This document shows positions 13,471-20,462 of a DNA stretch of 25,652 nucleotides, in pieces. The translations under genes and the position numbers were made by a program. The notes beneath the pieces were generated by a model that saw only the letters and a program-made list of their open reading frames with translations, did not search any database and had not been told where the DNA came from. Origin of the DNA: a virus; the IMG/VR virus record IMGVR_UViG_3300013285_000069, positions 1 through 25,652 of that record, one strand, 5' to 3'. Position 1 is the stretch's first letter, and each line of letters starts with the position of its first letter.

Positions 13471-14278
13471 GAAAGCCCAGCTGTAATCCCATTTTTGAAG
13501 TATTATAGCTGGCAAACTTACGATAATCCCCTGTATAATTATTAGGGCTTACTTCATCTACTATAATCTTTGCTTCACTAAATGTGATAAAATTAAAAGA
13601 TTTAGCAAGATCACTTAACAACATTTTATCCTGATAAACAAGATTAATATCTTTATGTGTTGCTTTACCGTTAGCAACAATGTCAATCATTGGGGGTATG
13701 TCCTCGAGGTTAATAAAATCAAAATACCTATCCTGATAGATGTGATAATCCTTCTTGGGATTACTGTGAATCTTCTTAAAAAATCTCTTGGGACTTTCGC
13801 TGTAATGGAATACGCCAAACAGTCTGAGATTATAGAATTCTTCATACTGGATTAGGTCTTTGGCAATTTGATTTTTAACAAAACCATATGAGTGCTTTGG
13901 CTCTTTATCAAAAATCTCAAGCTCATCTGCATAATCAATATTTGTATCCGTGTCAAACTCATTACCTGTAGCAAGATTAATTAGACGTTTAAACCTATGA
14001 CGATTACGAACAAGATTGTCCCACATACGAAGATTATCTCTAATAATAGGATCGTTCATTGAGTTTTTAAGCTCATACAAGTTTTCGCGACCTATTAAAG
14101 CAGTATGTATAACAAGATCAAAGTATATGCTGCCATTAAAGAATGTATTAACAGCATTTGCATCTAATAGATCTAACTTATCTCTGCTACATGCAAATAT
14201 TTGATGTCCTGCTTCTCTAAAGTATGCTGCAAGATATGAACCAATAAAGCCATTGGCGCCGGTAATCATAATACGCAT
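13460..14278 (-). CDS. NAD(P)-dependent SDR epimerase/reductase
   Basis: 272 aa extended short-chain dehydrogenase. Rossmann motif GANGFIGS at 7-14, DLLD acidic turn, VIHTA strand after it, NLATGNEF (T104 in the Ser/Thr position) and catalytic Y131-G-F-V-K135. Start taken at ATG 14278 (MRIMITG), because the upstream alternative is a TTG inside the preceding gene; the reading overlaps the end of that gene by 13 bp. Overall resembles GDP-fucose synthase, dTDP-4-keto-rhamnose reductase and UDP-sugar epimerase relatives; the substrate cannot be told from sequence. Co-directional with the glycosyltransferase-like gene and divergent from UDP-galactopyranose mutase, so nucleotide-sugar remodelling is the likely role. 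Confidence 0.88.
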   Translation of the reverse strand: MRIMITGANGFIGSYLAAYFREAGHQIFACSRDKLDLLDANAVNTFFNGSIYFDLVIHTALIGRENLYELKNSMNDPIIRDNLRMWDNLVRNRHRFKRLINLATGNEFDTDTNIDYADELEIFDKEPKHSYGFVKNQIAKDLIQYEEFYNLRLFGVFHYSESPKRFFKKIHSNPKKDYHIYQDRYFDFINLEDIPPMIDIVANGKATHKDINLVYQDKMLLSDLAKSFNFITFSEAKIIVDEVSPNNYTGDYRKFASYNTSKMGLQLGFLRY

Positions 14279-15090
14279 GTCATTGCCCAATCTTTGCCCC
14301 AGTCAGTTTTACCTTCAGGCACTGGTGGCCTCAATGCCAAGTAATCATATAGAAAATCTCTACTTCTTGCATCAATTGCACAGTCTTTAGCAGCAAGTAT
14401 CTTTCTCTGATCAGGCCCTAGTCTAGCATCATAAAGTTCTCTAAATGGTCTGATCTTCAAACGATCTTCATGCATTAGCAAGAATGAACTTATTAATCTT
14501 TCACAAATGAAACCTCTATAATCTAGTTTTTGATTGTCGCCATATCCAGCTGAACTGTTAAGAAGATCCAAATATTCATCAGGAAGTCTGCCACATACAT
14601 CAACAAATTGATGTAACATACCCATCATTCCAGCCCAAAACTTACCATTACCGACAAAATAGTTTGCACATAGATAATGTCTGGTCCCCATTGGTGCTTG
14701 TAGTCTTTTAGGATCAATATCCATATCAGCAAAGATACGCTCTGCTAGTTTTAATATTTCAGGATGACACCATTGTCCTTGCTCCCATACATTCCAATGA
14801 GTAACTGTTTCATGTGGGAAAGGATGAAATGTATAAACATCATAACCTGGATTAATATTAATATGATCCATAATGAAAGCAGCAGGAACACCTGGCATTT
14901 TGCGTTTCCATTGCCAACTAAAATGACCCCATAAATCCTCGTTAGTTTTCAACGCTTCTTGAAATATCTTAGTATAGATATAATACTCGTGCAAATTTAC
15001 CACCGGATTAGCAGTGTTATCATAAGGAGTAAATTCTGGATCTAAATGAGCTTGTTGCTCTTCTTTGTAATAGGCTTGAAATATTTTCAT
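14266..15090 (-). CDS. Glycosyltransferase-like surface-sugar protein
   Basis: 274 aa. Begins MKIFQAYYKEEQQAHLDPEF; later DLWGHFSWQWKRKMPGVPAA, NPGYDVYTFHPFP, NYFVGNGKFWAGMM and YRGFICERLISSFL. The 'aspects seen' pattern (D-x-W-G-x-x-S-W, NPGYDVY-FxPFP, later F-ER-L-S) resembles uncharacterised glycosyltransferases in capsule/LPS clusters, with the final E-R-L region like DUF4422-type enzymes, but I see no certain DXD motif. Confidence rests partly on the neighbours: an SDR enzyme 3', and UDP-galactopyranose mutase divergent upstream. No Shine-Dalgarno precedes the ATG at 15090. It would transfer or modify a sugar in the cytoplasm or at the inner membrane. Confidence 0.5.
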   Translation of the reverse strand: MKIFQAYYKEEQQAHLDPEFTPYDNTANPVVNLHEYYIYTKIFQEALKTNEDLWGHFSWQWKRKMPGVPAAFIMDHININPGYDVYTFHPFPHETVTHWNVWEQGQWCHPEILKLAERIFADMDIDPKRLQAPMGTRHYLCANYFVGNGKFWAGMMGMLHQFVDVCGRLPDEYLDLLNSSAGYGDNQKLDYRGFICERLISSFLLMHEDRLKIRPFRELYDARLGPDQRKILAAKDCAIDARSRDFLYDYLALRPPVPEGKTDWGKDWAMTCVL

Positions 15091-15106
15091 CGTTGATACT
15101 TAGTTG

Positions 15107-15115
15107 TGTTATAAT
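15107..15115 (+). promoter_or_regulatory. Extended -10 promoter for UDP-galactopyranose mutase
   Basis: TGTTATAAT is a perfect extended -10 element. TTGATA at 15093 is only 11 bp away and is too close to be the -35. The opposite strand reads TATAAC at nearly the same bases, so this may be a shared divergent promoter for the gene ending at 15090. AGAGG at 15123-15127 is the ribosome binding site for the ATG at 15134. Confidence 0.5.
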
Positions 15116-15133
15116 TAACAATAGAGGTTTTAG

Positions 15134-16267
15134 ATGCAGGAATCAATTAATAATTGCGACATAGTAGTAGTTGGTGCAGGCTTGTTTGGTACTGTCATTG
15201 CTGAACAAGCCAGCTGGGATGGACTTAAAGTATTAGTAATAGAAACGAGAAATCACATAGGCGGTAACTGTTATACAGAAGATGATGCTGAAACAGGCAT
15301 CAACATTCATAGATATGGTCCGCATATTTTTCATACCAGTAACGAACGGGTATGGCGATATATTAATCGATTTACGGAATTCAATAGCTACAGACATCAG
15401 TGTATGAGTCGTGTGGGTAAGAAGACTTATTCTATGCCTATAAACTTAGCAACAATAAATCAGCATTTCAAAAAGAATTGGTCACCTACACAAGCACGAC
15501 TGTTTTTTCAAGGTTATAAAGATGCTTATAACGATCCTCAAAACTTTGAAGAACAAGCTATGTCATTAATGGGCAATGACCTATATCGTATGCTGTTTCG
15601 TGAATATACAATTAAGCAGTGGGATAAGGATCCTCGTGACTTGCCTGCCAGTTTAGCACGCCGACTGCCTGTTAGATACAATTACAATACACGTTATTAT
15701 AATGACGTATATGAAGGCATTCCAGTCGATGGCTACACTCCAATATTTGAAAAGATGTTAGGTAGCCCTAAGATTGAACTGCGCCTTGGTACAGATTACT
15801 TTGCTATCAGAGATCAAATTCCCAAGGACAAGCTAGTTGTTTATACTGGCCCAATTGATAAATTTTTTGATTATCGTTATGGCATACTCAACTGGCGCAC
15901 TTGTGACTTTGTATTCAAAAAGTTTGATGTTGAGGATTGGCAAGGCGTTACGCAGATCAATTATCCCAGCTTGGATATTCCTTATACCAGAACCATTGAA
16001 TTCAAACATTTCCATCCTGAGAAGAATTATACTAAAGAAGCTACTGTTGTTAGCTTTGAATACAGTAGATCAGCCGGAGAGAAGGATACTCCATACTATC
16101 CTGTAAATACTACTAAAGACAAAGAAATTAATGCTCTATATCAATTAGACGCTAAGAATTTAACAAATACAATCATTGGTGGCAGACTGGGCGAATATAT
16201 GTATTATGATATGCATCAAGTAATTGGTGCTGCATTATCAACATATGAAAAACGTATTAAAAAATGA
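15134..16267 (+). CDS. glf: UDP-galactopyranose mutase
   Basis: 377 aa, the usual Glf length. FAD/NAD-binding start DIVVVGAGLFGTVIAEQ (9-25) with GxGxxG, then EtRNHIGGNCY, the RYGPHIFHTSN motif, KTYSMPINLATINQHF, FREYTIKQWDKDP, ARRLPVRYNYNTRYYND and the C-terminal GGRLGEYMYYDMHQVIGAAL. All are conserved Glf segments contacting FAD and UDP-sugar. It isomerises UDP-galactopyranose to UDP-galactofuranose in the cytoplasm, the donor for galactofuranose in O-antigen or capsule. The stop overlaps the methyltransferase start (ATGA). Phage copies are unusual enough to suggest host-surface or phage-glycan modification. Confidence 0.95.
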   Translation: MQESINNCDIVVVGAGLFGTVIAEQASWDGLKVLVIETRNHIGGNCYTEDDAETGINIHRYGPHIFHTSNERVWRYINRFTEFNSYRHQCMSRVGKKTYSMPINLATINQHFKKNWSPTQARLFFQGYKDAYNDPQNFEEQAMSLMGNDLYRMLFREYTIKQWDKDPRDLPASLARRLPVRYNYNTRYYNDVYEGIPVDGYTPIFEKMLGSPKIELRLGTDYFAIRDQIPKDKLVVYTGPIDKFFDYRYGILNWRTCDFVFKKFDVEDWQGVTQINYPSLDIPYTRTIEFKHFHPEKNYTKEATVVSFEYSRSAGEKDTPYYPVNTTKDKEINALYQLDAKNLTNTIIGGRLGEYMYYDMHQVIGAALSTYEKRIKK

Positions 16268-16983
16268 AAATTAATGCAACACTACAAATTTTGAATCAAT
16301 ATCAAGACTTCATTGATAATATCCATGTTGTTGCAGACATGGGCTGCGGCCATGGCGATGATGCATGGTGTTGGGCCAATTTAACTAAAGATGATGGAAC
16401 GCCTCGAACTATTCAAGTCAATGCCGTTGATAACAATTTACAATGGCATTCGCTGCCTAGGCACGATAATATCGATTATATTGAGAAAGATTTCTCATCA
16501 TCGGGATTAGCTCCCAATAGCCAAGATTTCTTATGGTCACATAATAGCTTACAGTATAGTATTAATCCAATTCAAACACTGTTGCATTGGTGGGAGATTA
16601 TGAAACCCGAAGCAATGTTATTAGTTACTTTGCCTTACAATTATACAGTTGACAATCACAGAGACTTTTTGAAAGTAAATTCAACTTATCATAATGGTTG
16701 TTTTTTTAATTATACGTTGGGTAATTTGATTATGATGCTTGCTGCCACTGGATTTGACTGTAGAAATAGCCATTTTCGTTTTAATAGAGCAGAAAAGTCT
16801 ATTCAAGCAGCAGTATACAAGCTACCAACCAAACCTAATCCAACCTTAAATTGGTATGAAATGTGTGAAAGAAAGATGCTGCCACTGTGTTTAGAGCAAC
16901 CAATTCTAAACAATGGCACATTTAATGATACTGATTTGGTTGTTGAGTGGATTGATCGCACTCAATATATGCTATCTCTATAA
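16264..16983 (+). CDS. SAM-dependent class I methyltransferase
   Basis: 239 aa. Motif I VADMGCGHGDD (23-33) binds SAM; VNAVDNNLQ supplies the acidic strand-2 residue; NIDYIEKDF and FLWSHNSLQYSINP (strand 4 with a W-S-H-N instead of a D-PP motif, so not a typical DNA amino-methylase); then LLHWWEIMKPEAMLLVTLP, the standard post-motif helix and strand 5. Translationally coupled to glf by a 4-bp overlap. The DNA-methylase signature is missing and the partner is a sugar enzyme, so O-methylation of a sugar or other small molecule is more likely than DNA methylation. Target unknown. Confidence 0.8.
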   Translation: MKINATLQILNQYQDFIDNIHVVADMGCGHGDDAWCWANLTKDDGTPRTIQVNAVDNNLQWHSLPRHDNIDYIEKDFSSSGLAPNSQDFLWSHNSLQYSINPIQTLLHWWEIMKPEAMLLVTLPYNYTVDNHRDFLKVNSTYHNGCFFNYTLGNLIMMLAATGFDCRNSHFRFNRAEKSIQAAVYKLPTKPNPTLNWYEMCERKMLPLCLEQPILNNGTFNDTDLVVEWIDRTQYMLSL

Positions 16984-16992
16984 TTTTATGTG

Positions 16993-17021
16993 TTGACTTT
17001 TTCAATGCGATGCAGTAAACT
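16993..17021 (+). promoter_or_regulatory. Sigma70-like promoter of the outer-membrane protein gene
   Basis: TTGACT (16993-16998), 17-bp spacer, TAAACT (17016-17021). Predicted start near 17028. Confidence 0.6.
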
Positions 17022-17022
17022 A

Positions 17023-17030
17023 GATAAATA
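17023..17030 (+). promoter_or_regulatory. T4-like late element (GATAAATA)
   Basis: GATAAATA lies 1 bp downstream of the sigma70 -10, so the gene that follows can be transcribed both early and late. Predicted late start near 17036. Confidence 0.5.
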
Positions 17031-17036
17031 ATAGAC

Positions 17037-17124
17037 GGTTGTTGAGGTGAATTGATTAAATGATTTACTTTAGGAAGTGTCTGTTACTAACAACCCAGCT
17101 GTTTGACAATTTAAAAGTCAACAG
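17037..17124 (+). promoter_or_regulatory. Structured 5' leader of the outer-membrane protein mRNA
   Basis: In the 110-nt leader, GGTTGTT (17037-17043) can pair with AACAACC (17089-17095), and CTGTTTGAC (17099-17107) with GTCAACAG (17117-17124) with one bulge. Both end before the AAAGGAAAAAG ribosome binding site, leaving it single-stranded. No known riboswitch is recognised; mRNA stabilisation is a simple explanation. Confidence 0.4.
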
Positions 17125-17145
17125 TGCAGAAAAAAGGAAAAAGAA

Positions 17146-17724
17146 ATGAAGAAACTTATTACAGCATTGTTTGCCCTCGCGGCAGGCGCATCAGTGGCAG
17201 CCGCTGCTGATCTTCCATCCAAGAGTGCAGCCGCTGCTCCAGCAGTTTCAACAAGTGCTTTTGGACTAAGCGGATGGTATGCCGGCGGTTTTGTCGGTGG
17301 AAACTTCGACGATACTAACAAGTTCAAGTACGACAATACTCCAAAGGTATTTGGTGCTATTGCTGGATACGAGTGGAACAAGTACATCCGCACTGAAGCA
17401 ACGTTCGATTATACCGCTAAGCTAGTCCCAATCACTCCTCCCAAGACTGGACAGACTGCATTTGGTAATGCAGTTGTAAGCTACCCAGTTGGGTTTGGCG
17501 TAACTCCATACCTCTTGGCAGGTGTTGGTTACGGTTGGGGTGCATGGGATAAGGTCGTCGGAAAGAATGATGATCGTACCCTTTACAACATTGGAGCTGG
17601 TCTTCGTTATGACCTTACTAAGAGCTTCGAAGTTGACGGTCGTTACCGTTATGTTAACGGTTTGACTGCGCAGAAGTTCGATAACAACCATGTTGTTACG
17701 CTTGGTGTAAACTACAAGTTCTAA
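17146..17724 (+). CDS. Outer-membrane beta-barrel protein (Omp25/RopB-like)
   Basis: 192 aa. Signal peptide MKKLITALFALAAGASVAAA, cleavage before or within AADLPSK, then an Ala/Ser linker. Mature domain of about 150 aa has eight alternating strands rich in Gly and aromatic residues (GWYAGGFVGGNF, FGAIAGYEW, IRTEATFDYTA, VSYPVGFGVTPYLLAGVGYG, YNIGAGLRYDL, FEVDGRYRYVNG, HVVTLGVNYKF) and ends in Phe, the BAM insertion signal. The AADLP start of the mature part is typical of alphaproteobacterial Omp25/31-type porins. Monocistronic: dual promoter, leader, strong AAGGAAAAAG site and strong terminator, implying high expression. Likely acquired from the host. Possible roles: altering receptor access (superinfection exclusion) or envelope repair; not decided by sequence. 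Confidence 0.9.
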   Translation: MKKLITALFALAAGASVAAAADLPSKSAAAAPAVSTSAFGLSGWYAGGFVGGNFDDTNKFKYDNTPKVFGAIAGYEWNKYIRTEATFDYTAKLVPITPPKTGQTAFGNAVVSYPVGFGVTPYLLAGVGYGWGAWDKVVGKNDDRTLYNIGAGLRYDLTKSFEVDGRYRYVNGLTAQKFDNNHVVTLGVNYKF

Positions 17725-17737
17725 TCTGAACTGGGTG

Positions 17738-17769
17738 AAAAGGTGCTGCTTAGCTGTAGCACCTTTTTT
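17738..17769 (+). terminator. Rho-independent terminator after outer-membrane protein
   Basis: AAAAGGTGCT (17738-17747) pairs with AGCACCTTTT (17758-17767), extended inward by a G-T and a C-G pair around a TTAGCT loop, with the T run included. A strong terminator. Confidence 0.9.
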
Positions 17770-17781
17770 CACGACTTTTAT

Positions 17782-17809
17782 TTGACATTGTTTTTAAACC
17801 TGCTATATT
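17782..17809 (+). promoter_or_regulatory. Sigma70-like early promoter
   Basis: TTGACA (17782-17787), 16 bp, TATATT (17804-17809). Start near 17816, followed by the Shine-Dalgarno GAGGAG (17819-17824). Confidence 0.75.
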
Positions 17810-17832
17810 AATATTGTTGAGGAGATAGCACA

Positions 17833-18084
17833 GTGAGAACTAGCAGTGAAATTGTCGAAGATCTTATTGATTCTTTAGAGAAGATGATCGACGCACAGGA
17901 TGATATGTGGCAGGAAGAGAAGCATTGTAATTATAAACTACAGAATAAGATTCGAGAAGAAAGACTAATTCCTGCTAAGTTAGAGTTCAAGACTATGCTT
18001 GACGAGTATATTGATCGTCGAATTGAAACATATTGTATCAAGCACTTGATTACCAGGACTACCTTTGTAGGAGAACCTGGATGA
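17833..18084 (+). CDS. Small coiled-coil hypothetical protein
   Basis: 83 aa from a GTG at 17833, decided by GAGGAG 8 nt upstream. Highly charged helix: TSSEIVEDLIDSLEKMIDAQ with heptad-like hydrophobics, then EEKHCNYKLQNKIREERL. No membrane segment. Not recognised. It is the first gene of a two-gene early operon and is coupled to the next gene by an ATGA overlap, so the two products may act together. Confidence 0.75.
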   Translation: MRTSSEIVEDLIDSLEKMIDAQDDMWQEEKHCNYKLQNKIREERLIPAKLEFKTMLDEYIDRRIETYCIKHLITRTTFVGEPG

Positions 18085-18386
18085 AATTTGTCACCGTAAT
18101 GGATATGTGGCTGCTGATCTGTAATATCGGCTTGCTGTGTTGTCTAATTTATGTTGTGCGTCAAATGATAGCGTTAATGAAAGAGTTCCAAGCATGGAAA
18201 CATGCTGAAGTTATTGATAAAGAAATGAAGTATGTAGTACAGTTAATTAAAGAAGAAAGAGATAATCTCATAAGCAGCATGACAAATGCTGAAATTGATA
18301 TTAAAACTGAATTCTGCGATGATATCATTGCTCAAATTGAACGTCGCCGTACTAGGAATATTATTGCAGCGGCTCAGTCAAAGTGA
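18081..18386 (+). CDS. Small membrane protein with coiled-coil tail
   Basis: 101 aa. One membrane helix at about 8-32 (MWLLICNIGLLCCLIYVVRQ), then a long charged helix (residues 33-85) with repeated E/K and hydrophobics. ATG 18081 chosen because it overlaps the previous stop (ATGA) and has AGGAGA 6 nt upstream. The layout resembles single-pass inner-membrane regulators or inner-membrane spanins, but the early promoter, absence of an adjacent lysis gene and lack of a lipoprotein partner argue against a spanin. Function unknown; a host-membrane takeover factor is possible. Confidence 0.75.
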   Translation: MKFVTVMDMWLLICNIGLLCCLIYVVRQMIALMKEFQAWKHAEVIDKEMKYVVQLIKEERDNLISSMTNAEIDIKTEFCDDIIAQIERRRTRNIIAAAQSK

Positions 18387-18406
18387 TATATAGTATGCAA
18401 GAGTTA

Positions 18407-18480
18407 GGGGGATTAGCTCATTTGGGTAGAGCGGTAGCTTTGCAAGCTTCAGGCGAACGGTTCGAATCCGTTATCTTCCA
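18407..18480 (+). tRNA. tRNA-Ala (anticodon UGC)
   Basis: Acceptor GGGGGAT (18407-18413) pairs with ATCTTCC (18473-18479), including G3-U70, the alanine identity wobble, and G4-U69. D stem GCTC/GAGC with a GGG-containing loop, anticodon loop TTTGCAA (18439-18445) giving TGC, T stem AACGG/CCGTT with loop TTCGAAT, discriminator A. One T-T mismatch sits in the anticodon stem (18435/18449). The 3' CCA is not encoded. It follows the small early operon and precedes the endonuclease control hairpin. Confidence 0.88.
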
Positions 18481-18489
18481 CATAAGCGG

Positions 18490-18536
18490 CTCCGTTGTAT
18501 AAATAGTAATGTCAATAAAACTATTATACAACGGAG
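18490..18536 (+). promoter_or_regulatory. RBS-sequestering hairpin with embedded late promoter
   Basis: Left arm 18490-18507 (CTCCGTTGTATAAATAGT) pairs with right arm 18520-18536 (ACTATTATACAACGGAG) over 17 bp with one bulged A. The right arm ends in ACGGAG, the Shine-Dalgarno for the TTG start at 18546 (9-nt spacing). The left arm contains a perfect TATAAATA (18498-18505), whose start point at about 18511 falls in the loop. Read-through (early) RNA would fold and hide the site; late RNA lacks the left arm and is translatable. This is the arrangement known for T4 e, soc and I-TevI. Confidence 0.85.
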
Positions 18537-18545
18537 TGCAGCGTT

Positions 18546-19187
18546 TTGTTTTACACTATCTATAAAATAACAAATTTAATAAACAACAAATTTTATATAG
18601 GAAAACATCAAACTAATAATGTTGATGATGGGTATATGGGTTCTGGTAAGTTAATTATAGAAGCTATTAAAAAATATGGGGTAGATAATTTCAAGAAAGA
18701 TATACTTTATATATTTGATAACGAAAAAGACATGAATAACGCAGAGAAAGATTTAGTTATTTTATCTGAAAATAGTTACAATCTATGTCCCGGTGGTCGA
18801 GGTGGTTTTGGATACATTAATAAAAATATCGATTTACAACAAAGAAATAGAGATATAAACTCTCGTAAAAATTATAATGATCCAGTATTACGACAACGAC
18901 TTTCTGAAGGACAAAAAAGAGCACTTCCTTTTAGAAAACCCCCAGTGATATCGGATGAATCGAGATCTAAAAAACTTGCACCGTTAAAAAGAGGCAATAC
19001 CCCTGAAGCAATTATAAAGAAAAAAGAAACTTGGAAGAAAAATAATAGAGGCATTGGTAAAAATAATTCTCAATTTGGTACTTGTTGGGTTACGAATGAA
19101 ATAGAAAATAAGAAAATTAAAAAAGAAGAAATTGATTTCTATTTAAATAACGGGTATAATAAAGGTAGAAAGATTAAACATCAATGA
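18546..19187 (+). CDS. GIY-YIG homing endonuclease (Seg/I-TevI-like)
   Basis: 213 aa from a TTG start, fixed by ACGGAG in the hairpin arm. N-terminal nuclease domain (1-85): YTIY (3-6) and FYIG (16-19) are the GIY and YIG elements, GSGKLIIEAIKKYG with KYGVDNFKKDIL is the usual third block, and the Glu in NNAEKDL (about 67) is the metal ligand. The linker and C-terminal DNA-binding part (NSQFGTCWVTNEIENKKIKK and the final YNKGRK) match the repeats seen in phage Seg-like free-standing endonucleases. Codon use is more AT-rich than in neighbours (many AAA/ATA/AAT), consistent with a mobile gene. It cuts an allele lacking it and spreads by recombination. Overlaps the next gene by ATGA. Confidence 0.9.
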   Translation: MFYTIYKITNLINNKFYIGKHQTNNVDDGYMGSGKLIIEAIKKYGVDNFKKDILYIFDNEKDMNNAEKDLVILSENSYNLCPGGRGGFGYINKNIDLQQRNRDINSRKNYNDPVLRQRLSEGQKRALPFRKPPVISDESRSKKLAPLKRGNTPEAIIKKKETWKKNNRGIGKNNSQFGTCWVTNEIENKKIKKEEIDFYLNNGYNKGRKIKHQ

Positions 19188-19879
19188 AAAAGATTAAAGT
19201 ATTCTGGAATATTAACGAACTTGCAAACTGGGATAAAGTATACAATCAACAGTTTGAATGTATAGTAAAAAGTGGACTCATGGATGAAGCATCAGATGTA
19301 ATCCTTATGGGTAACGGAAGACAGAGAACATTTAAGCCATTAATTGATGCACATCCAGAATATCCACAAATGGCATATGCCAGTGTATGCGACAGTGCTG
19401 CTCTTTGGGAATATCCTGGATTAATGTTTATGCAGCAGCAGGCTAAAGAAGCAGAAGAGCCATTCCATATCTGTTATATTCACCTTAAGGGACTTACACG
19501 TTGGGGCAATCCTAATGTTGAAGATTGGAAGGCTTGGTTAAACTGGTGCGTTATTGAACGCTGGCGTGATAACGTGGCAGCTCTACAAACACATGATACT
19601 TCAGGTCCAAACTGGGAATCTGAGCCATGGCCGCATCACTCCAGCAACTTCTGGTGGGCTAATAGCGATTATGTTGCTAAGTTAGAACCACTGGTACATC
19701 CACATAAACTAGTAACTCACAATGCCACACAGTTTAAAGGACATGGGCATTGGCGATTTGACCATGAAGCATGGTTAGGCAGTGGAAACCCAAATGTTTT
19801 TGAAATTGCTCGTAGTTTTTCAGAAGGCGGAATGCATTATACACAGACATGGCCAAGAGAACTTTATAGAAATGACTGA
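19184..19879 (+). CDS. Glycosyltransferase-like protein (HLKG family)
   Basis: 231 aa. MKKIKVFWNINELANWDKVY start; CYIHLKGLTRWG (about 104-115), a WLNWCVIERWRDNVAALQ helix, then GPNWESEPWPHHSSNFWWAN and SDYVAKLEPL, and C-terminal FDHEAWLGSGNPNVFEI. The pattern H-x-KG, then P-H-(S/F)S-(G/N)-NFWWA-(R/S/N)-SDY occurs in a family of putative glycosyltransferases common in marine bacteria and phages. No enzyme assay is known to me. It follows a mobile endonuclease by ATGA overlap and precedes an oxygenase by an 8-bp overlap; it may glycosylate an LPS sugar or a virion protein. Family recall, not proven. Confidence 0.6.
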   Translation: MKKIKVFWNINELANWDKVYNQQFECIVKSGLMDEASDVILMGNGRQRTFKPLIDAHPEYPQMAYASVCDSAALWEYPGLMFMQQQAKEAEEPFHICYIHLKGLTRWGNPNVEDWKAWLNWCVIERWRDNVAALQTHDTSGPNWESEPWPHHSSNFWWANSDYVAKLEPLVHPHKLVTHNATQFKGHGHWRFDHEAWLGSGNPNVFEIARSFSEGGMHYTQTWPRELYRND

Positions 19880-20462
19880 CATACCCGTTAGAAAGTTTCT
19901 ATTAGAATCTTTTTATACAATTGGTCCACTTCTAAATCACAGCGAAATAAAACAACAAGTATTAAATTCGTTAGATCACGCACAAATTGACACATTGGTT
20001 ATGCGTGATTCTTACTACGATGACAGTGTTAGTAAGCTTGATTGGAGTCAAGCACAAGATTTTACAAGACCTTGGGTAAAACTTCTTAAGCCACATATCG
20101 AAGATTATCTAAATAAACTTGCAGTTGCATTGGGATACCAAAGTTCAATAATAGATGAATTTTGGTTTCAGCAATATGTGAATGGTAATTCACATGGATG
20201 GCATACACATGGCAGTAACTTTACCGGTGTATATTATCTAGAATTAGATAACAATAGTCCTAAAACAGAAATTATTGAACCCAGTAAACAAAATAAGAAA
20301 ATTACGTTAGACGTTAAAGAAGGAGACATTGTAATGTTTCCTAGCTATACAATACATCGTGCTCCTGTTATCAAAAATGATATTAGGAAAACTATTGTTA
20401 GTTTTAACTTTATATTAAATTTAATTGATCCACTAACTCTAAATGGTATTAATCAATTATGA
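19872..20462 (+). CDS. 2OG-Fe(II) oxygenase
   Basis: 196 aa from ATG 19872 (overlap ATGACTGA with the upstream gene). Double-stranded beta-helix core: EFWFQQYVNGNSHGWHTHGS, then FTGVYYLELD, and GDIVMFPSYTIHRAPVI...RKTIVSFNF. Predicted iron ligands H111, H113 and H162, and 2OG-binding R172; the second ligand position is His rather than Asp/Glu (HxH), as I recall in phage relatives of the putative 2OG-Fe(II) oxygenase family (PF13759-like). It would hydroxylate an unknown substrate. The stop overlaps the convergent tail-fibre chaperone gene by 6 bp. Confidence 0.8.
   Translation: MTDIPVRKFLLESFYTIGPLLNHSEIKQQVLNSLDHAQIDTLVMRDSYYDDSVSKLDWSQAQDFTRPWVKLLKPHIEDYLNKLAVALGYQSSIIDEFWFQQYVNGNSHGWHTHGSNFTGVYYLELDNNSPKTEIIEPSKQNKKITLDVKEGDIVMFPSYTIHRAPVIKNDIRKTIVSFNFILNLIDPLTLNGINQL

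Noticed and set aside
15093-15115. TTGATA/TATAAT as a classical sigma70 promoter
   Set aside because: Spacing is only 11 bp; the extended -10 TGTTATAAT is the better reading.
16264-16983. DNA methyltransferase
   Set aside because: Motif I is present but the DPPY/NPPY-type catalytic motif is missing, and the partner gene is a sugar enzyme.
18081-18386. Inner-membrane spanin (Rz-like)
   Set aside because: The topology is similar, but the promoter is early-type, there is no outer-membrane lipoprotein partner and no endolysin or holin is next to it.
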